A DNA stretch of 64,000 nt from Mycolicibacterium frederiksbergense (lineage in GTDB: Bacteria; Actinomycetota; Actinomycetes; Mycobacteriales; Mycobacteriaceae), in the NCBI RefSeq assembly GCF_012223425.1, contig NZ_CP038799.1, positions 5,192,249 through 5,256,248 on the forward strand. The letters run 5' to 3'. A program made the translations under genes and the position numbers. Positions 1-8,818 of the stretch are shown here, piece by piece. Numbering within the stretch: position 1 is the first letter of the stretch; every line of letters starts with the position of its first letter. The notes under the pieces were generated by a model. The model made no database searches. It had not been told where the DNA came from and was given only the letters and a program-made list of their open reading frames with translations.

Positions 1-1170
1 CGCCAGGTCGTGCATGATGCCCAGCGACATCCCGGCCTGGATCGCCGTGGCCTGCGCCGCTGTCAGTTGGTCGTCCAGCAGCCACTGCAGCCAGCGGTGG
101 AAGTCCACGGCCTCGGCGTGGCCGGCGGCGAACTCCGCGACGGCCGGGGCATCCGGATGGGTCAGCGGCTCGGGCCAGCGGTGCCAGTCCGAGCCGTGCA
201 CCTCGGCCAGCGCGCACCAGACGGCGAAGTCGTCGAGGCTGCGTCCGGCACGGTCCAGGAATGCGGCGTAGGCGAGTTCGCGGCCCGCCGAGCGCGGTAC
301 CCGGTACAGCTGCTTGAGGGCGGCCCGCTTGACCTTCCACGCGGCGTCGCGGTCGATCCCGTCGTGCCGGCGCGCGCGGGCGGCGAGATCGGCGCGGGCC
401 TTGCGCAGCGGCCCGCGCTTGCGCAGGTGGGCGTATTCGGGGACGGCCTCGACCCGCAGGTAGAGCGGGTTGACGAACCGGCGGGAGGTCGGCAGGTAGG
501 GCGACGGTTCCATCGGCGCGACCGGCGCGGCGGCGTGCAGCGGGTTCACCAGGATGAACCCCGCACCGTGCCGGGCTGCTGACCAGACCGCCAGGTCGGT
601 CAGATCGGTCAGATCGCCGGTGCCCCAGGAATTTTCGGAGGTGACGCTGTACAGCTGGGCGGCCAGGCCCCATTGCCGTGTGGTCGGCGCGGCCAGCGTG
701 GCGGGCGCGACGATGAGGGTGGTGCTGATGTCGAGCTGGCCGGCCTGAGCGTGCAGCCGGTGATAACCGGGTGGGAGGTCCGCGGGTAGTTCGAAAGTGG
801 CTTCCCCGATCAGCCTGCCGTCCAGATCATATGGGGGACGGTTGTTTTCGAGCTGGCGTAGCCCGGTGCGCACCGATCCGTCCTCCAGTCGGATCCACAG
901 CCCGACCGGGTCGCCGTGGGTGACGTGCACCCAGAACGAGGACGCGGTGCCGCAACGCGCCACGACGGTCGGGGGCAGGGTGAAACCCCAGTGCTCACGG
1001 TCGTGGTTGCGGGCGGCCTCGTCGCGTTCGGCCGCGGAGCCGGCCGGCACGCCGAGCGAGGCCAGCACCCCGATCAGGGTGTGCTCCGGGACCGGAACCC
1101 GGTGCCCCCGCCAGTCGATGAAATCGGTCGCCACCCCGTACCGCTGTGCGAGGTCGGCAAGTTCGGTCAT
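1..1170 (-). CDS. malQ: 4-alpha-glucanotransferase MalQ, C-terminus cut by window edge
   Basis: The minus strand is open from an ATG at 1170 to the left edge, giving the first 390 residues. The stretch reading SPYLPTSRRFVNPLYL is the hallmark of GH77 amylomaltases. A beta-sandwich-like N-terminal region (about residues 60-160) precedes it, as in the long actinobacterial MalQ form. The enzyme transfers maltosyl or longer alpha-1,4-glucan segments and acts in cytosolic maltodextrin and glycogen turnover. The catalytic Asp and Glu would lie in the missing part. It is divergent from the MFS gene at 1237 with only 66 bp between them. The family is clear; the actual length cannot be told. Confidence 0.9.
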   Translation of the reverse strand, partial: MTELADLAQRYGVATDFIDWRGHRVPVPEHTLIGVLASLGVPAGSAAERDEAARNHDREHWGFTLPPTVVARCGTASSFWVHVTHGDPVGLWIRLEDGSVRTGLRQLENNRPPYDLDGRLIGEATFELPADLPPGYHRLHAQAGQLDISTTLIVAPATLAAPTTRQWGLAAQLYSVTSENSWGTGDLTDLTDLAVWSAARHGAGFILVNPLHAAAPVAPMEPSPYLPTSRRFVNPLYLRVEAVPEYAHLRKRGPLRKARADLAARARRHDGIDRDAAWKVKRAALKQLYRVPRSAGRELAYAAFLDRAGRSLDDFAVWCALAEVHGSDWHRWPEPLTHPDAPAVAEFAAGHAEAVDFHRWLQWLLDDQLTAAQATAIQAGMSLGIMHDLA

Positions 1171-1236
1171 GCCCGCAATCTTGCCGGATCCGCCGGCGCA
1201 TCGCTGTCCGCCCAGCGACCAGTACTGTCTGCGGGC

Positions 1237-2439
1237 ATGGTTTCCGGACCGATCGACACCGTGCGGGACCGGCGGGCCCGGGTCGCGGTCGGCGCCCTGT
1301 TCCTCACCAACGGCGCGGTGTTCGCCAATCTGTTGCCCCGCTACCCCGAGATCAAGACCGATCTTGCGTTGACCAATGCCGAGTACGGCGCCGTCGCGGC
1401 CGCCTTCCCCACCGGTGCGTTGGTCGCCGGTCTGGCCGCGGGCATGGTCATCCGCCGGCTCGGCTCGGCGCGTGCCGCGGTCAGCTCGACGGTGATGCTG
1501 GCCGTGCTGCTCGTGGTCGCCGGCTATGCGAGCGGCCCGGCCGTGCTGGCGGCCGCCCTTTTCCTGGGCGGGGCCTGCGATGCGGTCACCGATGTGGCGC
1601 AGAACGCGCACGGTCTGCGCGTCCAGCAGCGCTACGGGCGGTCCATCATCAACTCGCTGCACGCGGTGTGGGCCGCCGGTGCGATCCTGGGCGGGATGAT
1701 GGGGGCGGGCGCCATCGCGCTGGGCATCGACCGGGGACCTCACCTGGCCATCTCGGCGGCGCTGTTCGCGGCGGTGGCGCTCGCCGCGTATCCGTTCCTG
1801 CTGCCCGGGCCCGATCGCGCCGAGGGCGAGACATCGCCTACCGGGTCGGGGTTCCGTGCGGGTCTCGCCGTCTACGCCGTGCTGGCGGCGCTGATCGCGA
1901 TGGCCATCGCCGGTGCGGTGATCGAGGATGCCGGGAGCACCTGGGCCACCCTCTACATGCGCGACGGTGTCGGGGCGCCGCCCGCGGTCGCGGTGTCCGG
2001 TTACGTGGCGCTGATGGGCGCCATGTTCATCGGACGGCTCACCGGCGATCGGCTGGTGGACCGGTTCGGGGAACGCGCGGTGACATTGTCCGGCGGTCTG
2101 GTGATCGCCGCAGGCATGGGTGCGGCGTTGGCGCTTCCGAGTGTGCCGGGGACCATTGCCGGTTTCGCGGCGGTGGGTCTGGGGGTGGCCACCCTGGTGC
2201 CGGCCGCCATGCACGGCGCCGATCGGCTGCCGGGGCTGCGGCCGGGGACCGGGCTGACCGCGGTGGCCTGGTTGATGCGCCTCGGGTTCGTGGCGTCCCC
2301 ACCGGTGGTCGGCCTGATCGCGGACGCTGCGGGGCTGCGGGCCGGGCTGCTGCTGGTCCCGGCGGCGGGGCTGTTGGTGGCGTTGCTCGCCTGCTGTCCC
2401 GGTGTGCTCAGTGGGCGGCACCGCCCATCTCGATCGTGA
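1237..2439 (+). CDS. MFS transporter, YbjJ-like
   Basis: This 400-residue protein has about twelve hydrophobic segments and no large soluble domain, so it is an inner-membrane carrier of the major facilitator superfamily. The segment after helix 2 (GMVIRRLGSARAA) fits the conserved MFS loop, and a second one (RLTGDRLVDRFGERA) begins the C-terminal half. The resemblance is to YbjJ-type MFS proteins of unknown substrate. I chose ATG 1237 because the frame upstream of it runs antisense through malQ. Its 3' end overlaps the convergent SMR gene by 32 bp. The substrate cannot be inferred. Confidence 0.85.
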   Translation: MVSGPIDTVRDRRARVAVGALFLTNGAVFANLLPRYPEIKTDLALTNAEYGAVAAAFPTGALVAGLAAGMVIRRLGSARAAVSSTVMLAVLLVVAGYASGPAVLAAALFLGGACDAVTDVAQNAHGLRVQQRYGRSIINSLHAVWAAGAILGGMMGAGAIALGIDRGPHLAISAALFAAVALAAYPFLLPGPDRAEGETSPTGSGFRAGLAVYAVLAALIAMAIAGAVIEDAGSTWATLYMRDGVGAPPAVAVSGYVALMGAMFIGRLTGDRLVDRFGERAVTLSGGLVIAAGMGAALALPSVPGTIAGFAAVGLGVATLVPAAMHGADRLPGLRPGTGLTAVAWLMRLGFVASPPVVGLIADAAGLRAGLLLVPAAGLLVALLACCPGVLSGRHRPSRS

Positions 2440-2734
2440 GGACTCCGGCGATGATCAATCCGATCCCGGCCAGCATCCGCCAGGTCAGCGGATCGTGGAA
2501 CAGGAATCGTGCGGCGATGGCCACCAGTGCCACCCCGCATGCGGTCCAGATGCCGTAGGCGACACCGACCGGCATGCCGAGCGACAACGACAACCACAAC
2601 AGATAGAAGGACACCAGGTACCCGGCGGCCACCGGCGCGATCCACGCCCTGCGGCGGAATCCGTCGGAGGCCCGCAGGGACAGCGTCGCCAGCACCTCCA
2701 TGCCGATCGCCCCGGCCAACGCCAGCCACATCAT
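2408..2734 (-). CDS. Small multidrug resistance (SMR) subunit, second gene of pair
   Basis: This 108-residue protein is made of four hydrophobic helices. It carries the conserved membrane-embedded glutamate in helix 1 (GAIGMEVLAT, E13) that binds protons and cationic drugs in EmrE-type transporters, and the GVAYGIW motif of helix 3. It overlaps the upstream paralogue by 4 bp (ATGA), so the two are translationally coupled. Two unequal SMR genes in tandem usually make a heterodimer, as in EbrAB or YkkCD. A QacE/SugE-type role exporting quaternary ammonium or guanidinium compounds is possible. No guanidine riboswitch was seen upstream. Confidence 0.85.
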   Translation of the reverse strand: MMWLALAGAIGMEVLATLSLRASDGFRRRAWIAPVAAGYLVSFYLLWLSLSLGMPVGVAYGIWTACGVALVAIAARFLFHDPLTWRMLAGIGLIIAGVLTIEMGGAAH

Positions 2735-3072
2735 GCGGGCGCCTCGGGTGTGCGCTCGTGCGAACCGAACTCGACCAGCAGCACCCCGGCGATGATCAAC
2801 GCGATACCCGCCGCCAATGGCCAGGTGAAGGCCTCACCGAAGATCACCGAGGCGGCGAGTGCGGTGACCGCGGTGCCGATGGCGCCCCAGATGCCGTAGG
2901 CCACCCCGACCGGCATTCCCGCCCGCAGTACGGCCGCCATCAGGATGAAGGACGAGATGTAGCCGACCGCCACGACGATCAGCCAGGCCCAGTGGTCCTG
3001 AGAGGCCCGCAGGGACAGGGTGCCGGTGACTTCCGTGGCGATCGCCGCACTCAGCAGCCCCCACTTTCGCAT
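2731..3072 (-). CDS. Small multidrug resistance (SMR) subunit, first gene of pair
   Basis: This is a 113-residue four-helix SMR protein with the essential helix-1 glutamate (AIATEVTGTLSLRAS, E14) and the helix-3 motif PVGVAYGIW. It is promoter-proximal to the second SMR gene, whose start overlaps its stop by 4 bp. The two share the GTLSLRAS/ATLSLRAS block but differ in loops, as expected when heterodimer partners adopt opposite membrane topologies. The C-terminal tail ends SHERTPEAPA, longer and more polar than in its partner. It is divergent from the carboxylesterase at 3224; about 150 bp separate them, with no clear operator. Confidence 0.85.
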   Translation of the reverse strand: MRKWGLLSAAIATEVTGTLSLRASQDHWAWLIVVAVGYISSFILMAAVLRAGMPVGVAYGIWGAIGTAVTALAASVIFGEAFTWPLAAGIALIIAGVLLVEFGSHERTPEAPA

Positions 3073-3223
3073 CGCGGCAGCCTAGCCGCGATCAGGCCGG
3101 CATGGTCTGCCGGGTTCGAAGAGGTCATCGAGGGAAGGCACCACGCCGCGTCTCATTCGACCAGAGTCTCAGCGCCGTCTGGAACGCATGCGTACCGTGG
3201 AACAACGGAAGGTAGGACTGAAC

Positions 3224-4780
3224 ATGAACGACTCGCTCATCGTCGATACCAGCAACGGACCCGTCCGCGGGATCAGCGACGGCACCGTCTCGGCATGGCT
3301 GGGCATCCGCTACGCCGCACCGCCGACCGGTGACCTGCGCTGGCGGGCTCCGCAACCTCCGGCGCCGTGGACCGAACCGGCCGACGCCACCGAAGTGGGC
3401 CCGGTGTGCCCGCAGCCGACCGACCCGCGGATCCCGCTCGATCTGGGCGCCCCACAGGGCGAGGACTGCCTCACCCTCAACGTGTGGGTTCCCTGTGGGG
3501 GCGCACGCAGCGACGGGGAACCGGTGAGTGGGTCGGACAACAAGCCGGTACTGGTGTGGGTGCACGGCGGGGCCTACGTGCTGGGGTCGGGTGCTCAGCC
3601 GCTCTACCACGGCAGGGAACTGGCCGTCGGCGATGACGTCGTCGTGGTGACCATCAACTACCGCCTCGGCGCGTTCGGCTTCCTCGACCTGTCCTCGTTC
3701 GGGGATGCCTTCGACACCAACAACGGCCTGCGCGATGTGCTGTTCGCCCTGCAGTGGGTGCGCGACAACATCGCCGGATTCGGCGGTGACCCGGACCGCG
3801 TCACGCTGTTCGGGGAATCTGCCGGCGGCGGCATCGTCACGACGCTGCTGGGCAGCCCGGCCGCCGCCGGGCTGTTCCACCGTGCCATCGCCCAGAGCTC
3901 ACCGGTCACCTCGGTCTACGACCAGACCCGGGGTCGGCGGATCGCCGAGGAGTTCCTCACCGAGTTGGGCATGTCGGCCCGCGACGCCGGACAGCTGCCC
4001 ACCCTGCCGGTGGCCGCCGTGGTGGCGGCCTCCAAACACCTGTTCAACGACGTGCCGGCGCGTGCACCCGGGACGCTGGCGTTCGTGCCGATCGTGGACG
4101 GCGACCTGGTGCCCGACTACCCGGTGCAACTGGCGCGGGCCGGGCGCACGCTGCCGGTACCGCTGATCATCGGGACCAATGAGCACGAGGCGGCTCTGTT
4201 CCGCTGGATGAAGTCGCCTCTGCTGCCGATCACCCCGCAGGCCATCACGGACATGTTCACCGCGATCGCCGCCGAGCAGCCCGGTCTGCAGATCCCCAGT
4301 CAGTCCGAGATCGGGTCCGTCTACCGTGGCCGCGGGAAGAAGCCGGGGATGGGCGTGGCCCGCGACGTCGGCTTCCGGATGCCCTCGATCTGGTTCGCCG
4401 AGGGACACAACCGGGTCGCGCCGGTCTACATGTACCGATTCGACTGGGCCACCCCGATGTTGCGGGCGCTGCGCCTGGGCGGTGCGCACGCCACCGAGCT
4501 GCCGTATGTGTGGGGCAATCTGGTTGCCGGACCGAAGGACCCGACCTTCAAGCTGGGCGGCCTGGCGACCGGTAAGGCGGTCTCGCGCCGTATGCGGGCC
4601 CGCTGGACCGGTTTCGCCGCGGGTGCCGAGCCCGCCGCGGGACCGGCGGACCCGGTCTGGCGCCCGTACCGCGACGACGATCGGGCCACCCTGCTGATCG
4701 GCGCCGAGGACGTGCTGGCCGACGATCCCGACCATGTGCAGCGCGCGACATGGGGCGCCGAAGTGCTGAGCTTCCGATGA
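3224..4780 (+). CDS. Type B carboxylesterase
   Basis: The 518-residue product is an alpha/beta-hydrolase of the carboxylesterase B family. It shows the oxyanion-hole stretch VWVHGGAYVLGSG, the nucleophile elbow GESAGGG (Ser 199), the acid region GTNEHEAALF and the His motif GGAHATELPYVWG. No signal peptide is visible, so it is probably cytosolic and cleaves carboxylic esters or p-nitrobenzyl-type esters; the natural substrate is unknown. ATG 3224 is preferred over ATG 3188 because a GGAAGG ribosome-binding site lies 11 bp before it. The usual family length is about 500 residues, so it appears complete. Confidence 0.88.
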   Translation: MNDSLIVDTSNGPVRGISDGTVSAWLGIRYAAPPTGDLRWRAPQPPAPWTEPADATEVGPVCPQPTDPRIPLDLGAPQGEDCLTLNVWVPCGGARSDGEPVSGSDNKPVLVWVHGGAYVLGSGAQPLYHGRELAVGDDVVVVTINYRLGAFGFLDLSSFGDAFDTNNGLRDVLFALQWVRDNIAGFGGDPDRVTLFGESAGGGIVTTLLGSPAAAGLFHRAIAQSSPVTSVYDQTRGRRIAEEFLTELGMSARDAGQLPTLPVAAVVAASKHLFNDVPARAPGTLAFVPIVDGDLVPDYPVQLARAGRTLPVPLIIGTNEHEAALFRWMKSPLLPITPQAITDMFTAIAAEQPGLQIPSQSEIGSVYRGRGKKPGMGVARDVGFRMPSIWFAEGHNRVAPVYMYRFDWATPMLRALRLGGAHATELPYVWGNLVAGPKDPTFKLGGLATGKAVSRRMRARWTGFAAGAEPAAGPADPVWRPYRDDDRATLLIGAEDVLADDPDHVQRATWGAEVLSFR

Positions 4781-4840
4781 CCGTCATGGGTGTGTGCGGC
4801 TCGGCATCGGTTGCCGAACGCGGCGATTAGGCTCACCGCC

Positions 4841-5761
4841 ATGGATGCGTTGCTGAGGGTGCTCGACGCGCTGCCACCGCAGATGCGGGACCCGGTGCTC
4901 TTCGCCATCCCGTTCTTCCTGCTGCTGTTGGTGCTGGAGTGGACCGCCGCGCGCAAGCTGGCCCACCTTGAGCCCGCCGACCGTACCCCGGCCGGGGCCT
5001 ATCACCGCCGCGACGCCTGGGCGAGCCTGTCGATGGGGCTGGTCTCGGTGGTCACCACCGCCGGCTGGAAAGTGTTGGCGCTGTTGGGCTATGCGGCGAT
5101 CTATGCCTACCTGGCGCCGTGGCATCTGCCGTCGGACCAGTGGTACACGTGGGTGATCGCGCTGGTCGGCGTCGACCTGTTGTTCTACGCGTATCACCGG
5201 GTCGCGCACCGGGTCCGGCTCATCTGGGCGACGCACCAGGCGCACCACTCCAGTCAGTATTTCAACTTCGCCACTGCGCTCCGGCAGAAGTGGAACAACA
5301 GCGGAGAGATCCTGATGTGGATTCCGCTGCCGCTGCTCGGGGTGCCGCCGTGGATGGTGTTCGCGAGTTTCTCGGTCAACCTGATCTACCAGTTCTGGGT
5401 GCACACCGAGCGAATCGACCGGCTGTGGCGGCCCGTCGAGTTCGTGTTCAACACACCGTCGCATCACCGGGTGCACCACGGCATGGATCCGGAGTATCTG
5501 GACAAGAACTACGCGGGGATCTTCATCCTGTGGGACAGGATCTTCGGGACTTATCAGGATGAGTTGTTCCGGCCGCACTACGGGCTGACCAAACAGGTCG
5601 ACACCTTCAACATCTGGAAGCTGCAGACCCACGAATACGTCGCGATCGGCCGGGATGTCCGGGGCGCAAGGCGCTGGCGCGACAAGTTCGGCTACGCGTT
5701 CGGGCCGCCCGGCTGGGCACCCCGGGAGGCCGGGCGCACGGTGTCCAGCAGTGCGGGCTGA
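4841..5761 (+). CDS. Fatty acid hydroxylase / sterol desaturase family membrane protein
   Basis: This 306-residue membrane protein has the histidine clusters of the di-iron hydroxylase superfamily: HRVAH (119-123), HQAHH (132-136) and HHRVHH (208-213), with an additional H188 in YQFWVHTE. Hydrophobic segments near residues 20-35, 65-90, 105-120 and 155-185 anchor it. The family oxidises or desaturates sterols, fatty acids or alkylglycerols using O2. ATG 4841 was chosen over 4790 because the protein then begins directly before the first membrane segment. It is 60 bp downstream of the esterase and may share its transcript. Substrate unknown. Confidence 0.87.
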   Translation: MDALLRVLDALPPQMRDPVLFAIPFFLLLLVLEWTAARKLAHLEPADRTPAGAYHRRDAWASLSMGLVSVVTTAGWKVLALLGYAAIYAYLAPWHLPSDQWYTWVIALVGVDLLFYAYHRVAHRVRLIWATHQAHHSSQYFNFATALRQKWNNSGEILMWIPLPLLGVPPWMVFASFSVNLIYQFWVHTERIDRLWRPVEFVFNTPSHHRVHHGMDPEYLDKNYAGIFILWDRIFGTYQDELFRPHYGLTKQVDTFNIWKLQTHEYVAIGRDVRGARRWRDKFGYAFGPPGWAPREAGRTVSSSAG

Positions 5762-5801
5762 AGTCTGCTCGCAAGACCCGCAGACCCCGTAGTCTCATGC
5801 T

Positions 5802-7208
5802 GTGAAGACCGTTTTCGATGCCCACGTCGACCCCGCACTCGTCGAACGTTCGCTTGCCGCAAGCGCGTTCGCGCCGATGTGGCTCGACATCCGGCGGCCC
5901 GAACATGCCGCGCTGACCGGGGCGGTGAGTTGCGACCTGCTGGTCATCGGCGGTGGCTACACCGGTTTGTGGGCGGCCCTGCACGCCGCCGAGCGCAATC
6001 CGGGCCGCAAGATCGTGTTGATCGAGGCGAACCGGATCGGTTGGGCGGCTTCGGGGCGCAACGGCGGTTTCGTCGACGCCAGCCTCACCCATGGCGCCGA
6101 GAACGGAAAGTCGCGCTGGGCCGACGAGTTCGACACGCTGCAGGCGATGGGCATGGAGAACCTCGACGGCATGGCTGCCGATATCGAACGGCTCGAGCTC
6201 GACGTGGAGTGGCAACGAACCGGCATGCTGTCGGTGGCCACCGAACCACACCAGGTCGACTGGCTGGCCGAATCCGCAGCGGCCGGGGAAGGCCGTTTCC
6301 TGGATCAGGAGCAGGTGCGTGCCGAGGTTGCGTCGCCGACCTATCGGGCGGGACTGTTCGAGCCAGACACCTGTGCGATCGTGCACCCGGCCAAGCTCGC
6401 GGTCGAGCTGGCGCGGGCGTGTCGCGAGGCCGGCGTGCAGATCCACGAGCACACCCGGGCGGTCTCGGTGCAGGCGTCGGGCAGCGGTCTGCGGGTGGGC
6501 GCCGAGACTGCCGTGGTGAACGCCAATCAGGTGGTGCTGGCGACCAACGTGTATCCCAGCCTGGTGCGCCGGAACCGTTGGTACACAGTGCCGGTGTATG
6601 ACTACGTGCTGTCCACTGAGCCGCTGACCGCCGATCAGCTGGACCGGATCGGCTGGCGGAACCGGCAGGGCGTCGGCGACTGTGCGAACCAGTTCCACTA
6701 CTACCGGCTGACCGCGGACAACCGCGTGGTGTGGGGCGGCTACGACGCCGTGTACTACTTCGGGCGGCGCGTCGATGCCGTGTACGAGGACCGGCAGCAG
6801 ACATACCGCAAGTTGGCCGAGCATTTCTTCATCACCTTCCCGCAACTCGACGACATCCGGTTCAGCCACCGCTGGGCAGGGGCGATCGACACCAACACCA
6901 GATTCTGCGCGCACTGGGGGACCGCCCACCGCGGCCGCGTCGCCTACGTCAACGGGTTCACCGGCCTCGGAGTCGGGGCCACCCGGTTCGCCGCAGACGT
7001 CTGCCTGGATCTGCTCGACGGTGCAGCCACGCCGCGCACCGAGTTGGAGATGGTCCGCAAGCGGCCATTGCCGTTCCCGCCGGAACCGGTTGCCAGCGTG
7101 GGGATTCAGGCCACCCGCTGGTCGCTGGATCGCGCCGACCACTCCGCGGGCAAGCGCAATGTGCTTTTGAAGACCCTGGACACGCTGGGCCTGGGTTTCG
7201 ACTCCTGA
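5802..7208 (+). CDS. FAD-dependent oxidoreductase, DAO family
   Basis: The 468-residue protein has an N-terminal Rossmann motif (VIGGGYTGLW, about residues 48-56) followed by VLIEANRIGWAASGRNGGF, which is typical of the glycine/D-amino-acid oxidase (DAO) superfamily and of gamma-glutamylputrescine or sarcosine oxidase-like enzymes. The C-terminal FAD-contacting region is FTGLGVGATRFAAD. It would oxidise an amino or imino substrate in the cytosol. Translation starts at GTG 5802; the nearby ATG 5796 meets a stop after two codons. The hairpin at 7227-7250 likely ends its transcript. Confidence 0.85.
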   Translation: MKTVFDAHVDPALVERSLAASAFAPMWLDIRRPEHAALTGAVSCDLLVIGGGYTGLWAALHAAERNPGRKIVLIEANRIGWAASGRNGGFVDASLTHGAENGKSRWADEFDTLQAMGMENLDGMAADIERLELDVEWQRTGMLSVATEPHQVDWLAESAAAGEGRFLDQEQVRAEVASPTYRAGLFEPDTCAIVHPAKLAVELARACREAGVQIHEHTRAVSVQASGSGLRVGAETAVVNANQVVLATNVYPSLVRRNRWYTVPVYDYVLSTEPLTADQLDRIGWRNRQGVGDCANQFHYYRLTADNRVVWGGYDAVYYFGRRVDAVYEDRQQTYRKLAEHFFITFPQLDDIRFSHRWAGAIDTNTRFCAHWGTAHRGRVAYVNGFTGLGVGATRFAADVCLDLLDGAATPRTELEMVRKRPLPFPPEPVASVGIQATRWSLDRADHSAGKRNVLLKTLDTLGLGFDS

Positions 7209-7226
7209 TCGTCTCGCACCAAATGT

Positions 7227-7250
7227 TCGCCGAGCGTTCGGCTTCGGCGA
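7227..7250 (+). terminator. Stem-loop after flavin oxidoreductase gene
   Basis: TCGCCGAGC (7227-7235) pairs with GCTTCGGCGA (7241-7250) around a GTTCG loop with one bulged A. It begins 19 bp past the stop codon at 7208. There is no U-tract, which is common for mycobacterial terminators. Confidence 0.5.
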
Positions 7251-7320
7251 GCAGAACCGGATACCGGAGCTCCCGAGATCACTAGGCTCGGCATATCAAT
7301 TGTCGAAAGGGGAGAGCGAC

Positions 7321-7929
7321 ATGGGTGACAGACTTCAGAAGGGCGGGAAGCTCGGACCGGGGGAGTCGCTGACGTCCAAGAACGGGGCCTTTTCCGTGGT
7401 CCTGCAGGATGACGGCAACCTGGTGCTCTACAGCGGTGACACCGCGGTGTGGTCGACGGAGACCAACGGCCAGAACGTGGTCAGGGCCGAGGTCCAGGAC
7501 GACGGCAACTTCGTGCTCTACACACCCGACAAGCCGGTCTGGCACACCGACACCAAGGGCGCCAAGGATGTCCGGCTGATCATCCAGGACGACCGCAATC
7601 TCGTGCTCTACGGTTTCGACGGGGTCGCCTGGGCCTCGGGTACGGAAACGACCGAAGCCACGCCCGCGCCGACGCCACCCCCGCCGGCCGCCGAGCCGGA
7701 GGTCGAGCTCGCCGCCGCCGAGGAACCCGCACCGGCGGCCGAGGCTGCCGCACCGCCGCCACCCGCTCCGCCGGCCCCGCGCACCTACACGGCGGTGTCC
7801 GGGGACACGCTGTGGGCGATCTCGGAGCGCTTCTACGGCGACGGTAACCAGTATCAGCGCATCGCCGACGCCAGCGGCGTCGCCAACCCGGACCTGATCC
7901 ACCCGGGTCAGGTGCTGACGATCCCGTAG
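7321..7929 (+). CDS. Bulb-type mannose-binding lectin fused to LysM domain
   Basis: The 202-residue protein starts with a beta-prism II (bulb-type) lectin domain carrying three QxDxNxVxY sugar sites: QDDGNLVLY (29-37), QDDGNFVLY (59-67) and QDDRNLVLY (89-97). A Pro/Ala/Glu-rich linker (110-153) leads to one LysM domain (154-202; YTAVSGDTLWAISERFYG). The lectin part should bind alpha-mannose and the LysM part peptidoglycan. No signal peptide is visible, so export would need another route. ATG 7321 follows AAGGGGAG. A homologous two-domain lectin is known in M. smegmatis; M. tuberculosis lacks one at this locus as far as I recall. The third site has R for G in DGN. Confidence 0.9.
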   Translation: MGDRLQKGGKLGPGESLTSKNGAFSVVLQDDGNLVLYSGDTAVWSTETNGQNVVRAEVQDDGNFVLYTPDKPVWHTDTKGAKDVRLIIQDDRNLVLYGFDGVAWASGTETTEATPAPTPPPPAAEPEVELAAAEEPAPAAEAAAPPPPAPPAPRTYTAVSGDTLWAISERFYGDGNQYQRIADASGVANPDLIHPGQVLTIP

Positions 7930-7940
7930 AACTTTCGCTC

Positions 7941-7991
7941 CACGTGTTGCACGTGTGACACGCGAGTCGTTACGAGAACTGTGATGTAACG
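7941..7991. promoter_or_regulatory. Repeat-rich promoter region of secreted protease gene
   Basis: Between the lectin and protease genes, CACGTG occurs twice (7941-7946, 7950-7955), making the odd palindrome CACGTGTTGCACGTG. It is followed by the inverted repeat CGTTAC/GTAACG (7968-7973 and 7986-7991, 12-bp spacer) and by the direct repeat TATCCGTTATCCG just after. These look like binding sites for one or more unknown regulators. Confidence 0.4.
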
Positions 7992-8071
7992 AGATCTATC
8001 CGTTATCCGATTCACCTCTCAGCACCCCGGTAGCGTCGATTCCTGTGTGGGGTGGAGGATCGGAGGGCTCG

Positions 8072-8818
8072 ATGCGTGCACGCCTTTTCCTGGGACTGAT
8101 GGCGGCGGCGCCGGCGATGGCGATGACGTTGGCCGTCGCCCCCGCGGCAAGCTCCGAGCCGGGGGTGACGGTGTATCCGGGGATGGAGATCCGGCAGGGC
8201 AGCACGCTGTGCACGCTGGGCTTCGTCGATCCGGTGGCCCGCGCCGCGTTCACCGCGGGGCACTGCCGCGGTGACGGCCCGGTCACCGACCGGGCGGGCA
8301 ATGTCATCGGCGCGATGGCGCTGTTCGACGACAACACCCCCGACGGCGCGACCGTCACCGGCGATCATCAGATCGCCGATTGGGGCGCCATCACGCTGGC
8401 CGACGACGTGCAGATCAATTCGGTGCTGCCCGGCGGACGGGCGCTCGTGATCGACGAGGCGCACGCGGTGAGCCAACCCGGTCAGCAGGTCTGTCACTTC
8501 GGCGTCGTCACCGGAGAGAGCTGTGGCACCGTCGCGGTGGTCAACAACGGCTGGTTCACCATGGGCAACGGCGTGGTCAGCCAGAAGGGCGACTCCGGCG
8601 GCCCGGTCTACACCCTCACCCCGGACGGCCGGGCGGCGATCGTCGGACTGTTCAACAGCACCTGGGGCGGCGCCCCGACGGCGGTCTCCTGGCAATCCAC
8701 CGGCCAACGGATCCGTGAGGCCGTCGCGACTCAGCCGGCCAGTTCGAACACCGGTATCGAGGCGGCGATCTCTTTCACCTCCGAGTCGGTCGATACGGGC
8801 GTCAACCCGCCCGAGTGA
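8072..8818 (+). CDS. Secreted chymotrypsin-like serine protease (Rv1815-like)
   Basis: This 248-residue protein has a signal peptide (about 1-28, MRARLFLGLM... to AAS) followed by a small S1-family protease fold. The catalytic triad is visible: His 64 in TAGHC, Asp 103 in IADWGAI and Ser 175 in GDSGGP. Cys 47/65 and Cys 141/151 are placed for disulfides, as expected outside the cytosol. It matches the Rv1815 type of secreted protease by features and by position before the TetR gene. ATG 8072 fits the signal peptide; GGAGG lies about 10 bp upstream. The last 88 bp overlap the convergent gene's 3' end. Natural substrate unknown. Confidence 0.88.
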   Translation: MRARLFLGLMAAAPAMAMTLAVAPAASSEPGVTVYPGMEIRQGSTLCTLGFVDPVARAAFTAGHCRGDGPVTDRAGNVIGAMALFDDNTPDGATVTGDHQIADWGAITLADDVQINSVLPGGRALVIDEAHAVSQPGQQVCHFGVVTGESCGTVAVVNNGWFTMGNGVVSQKGDSGGPVYTLTPDGRAAIVGLFNSTWGGAPTAVSWQSTGQRIREAVATQPASSNTGIEAAISFTSESVDTGVNPPE

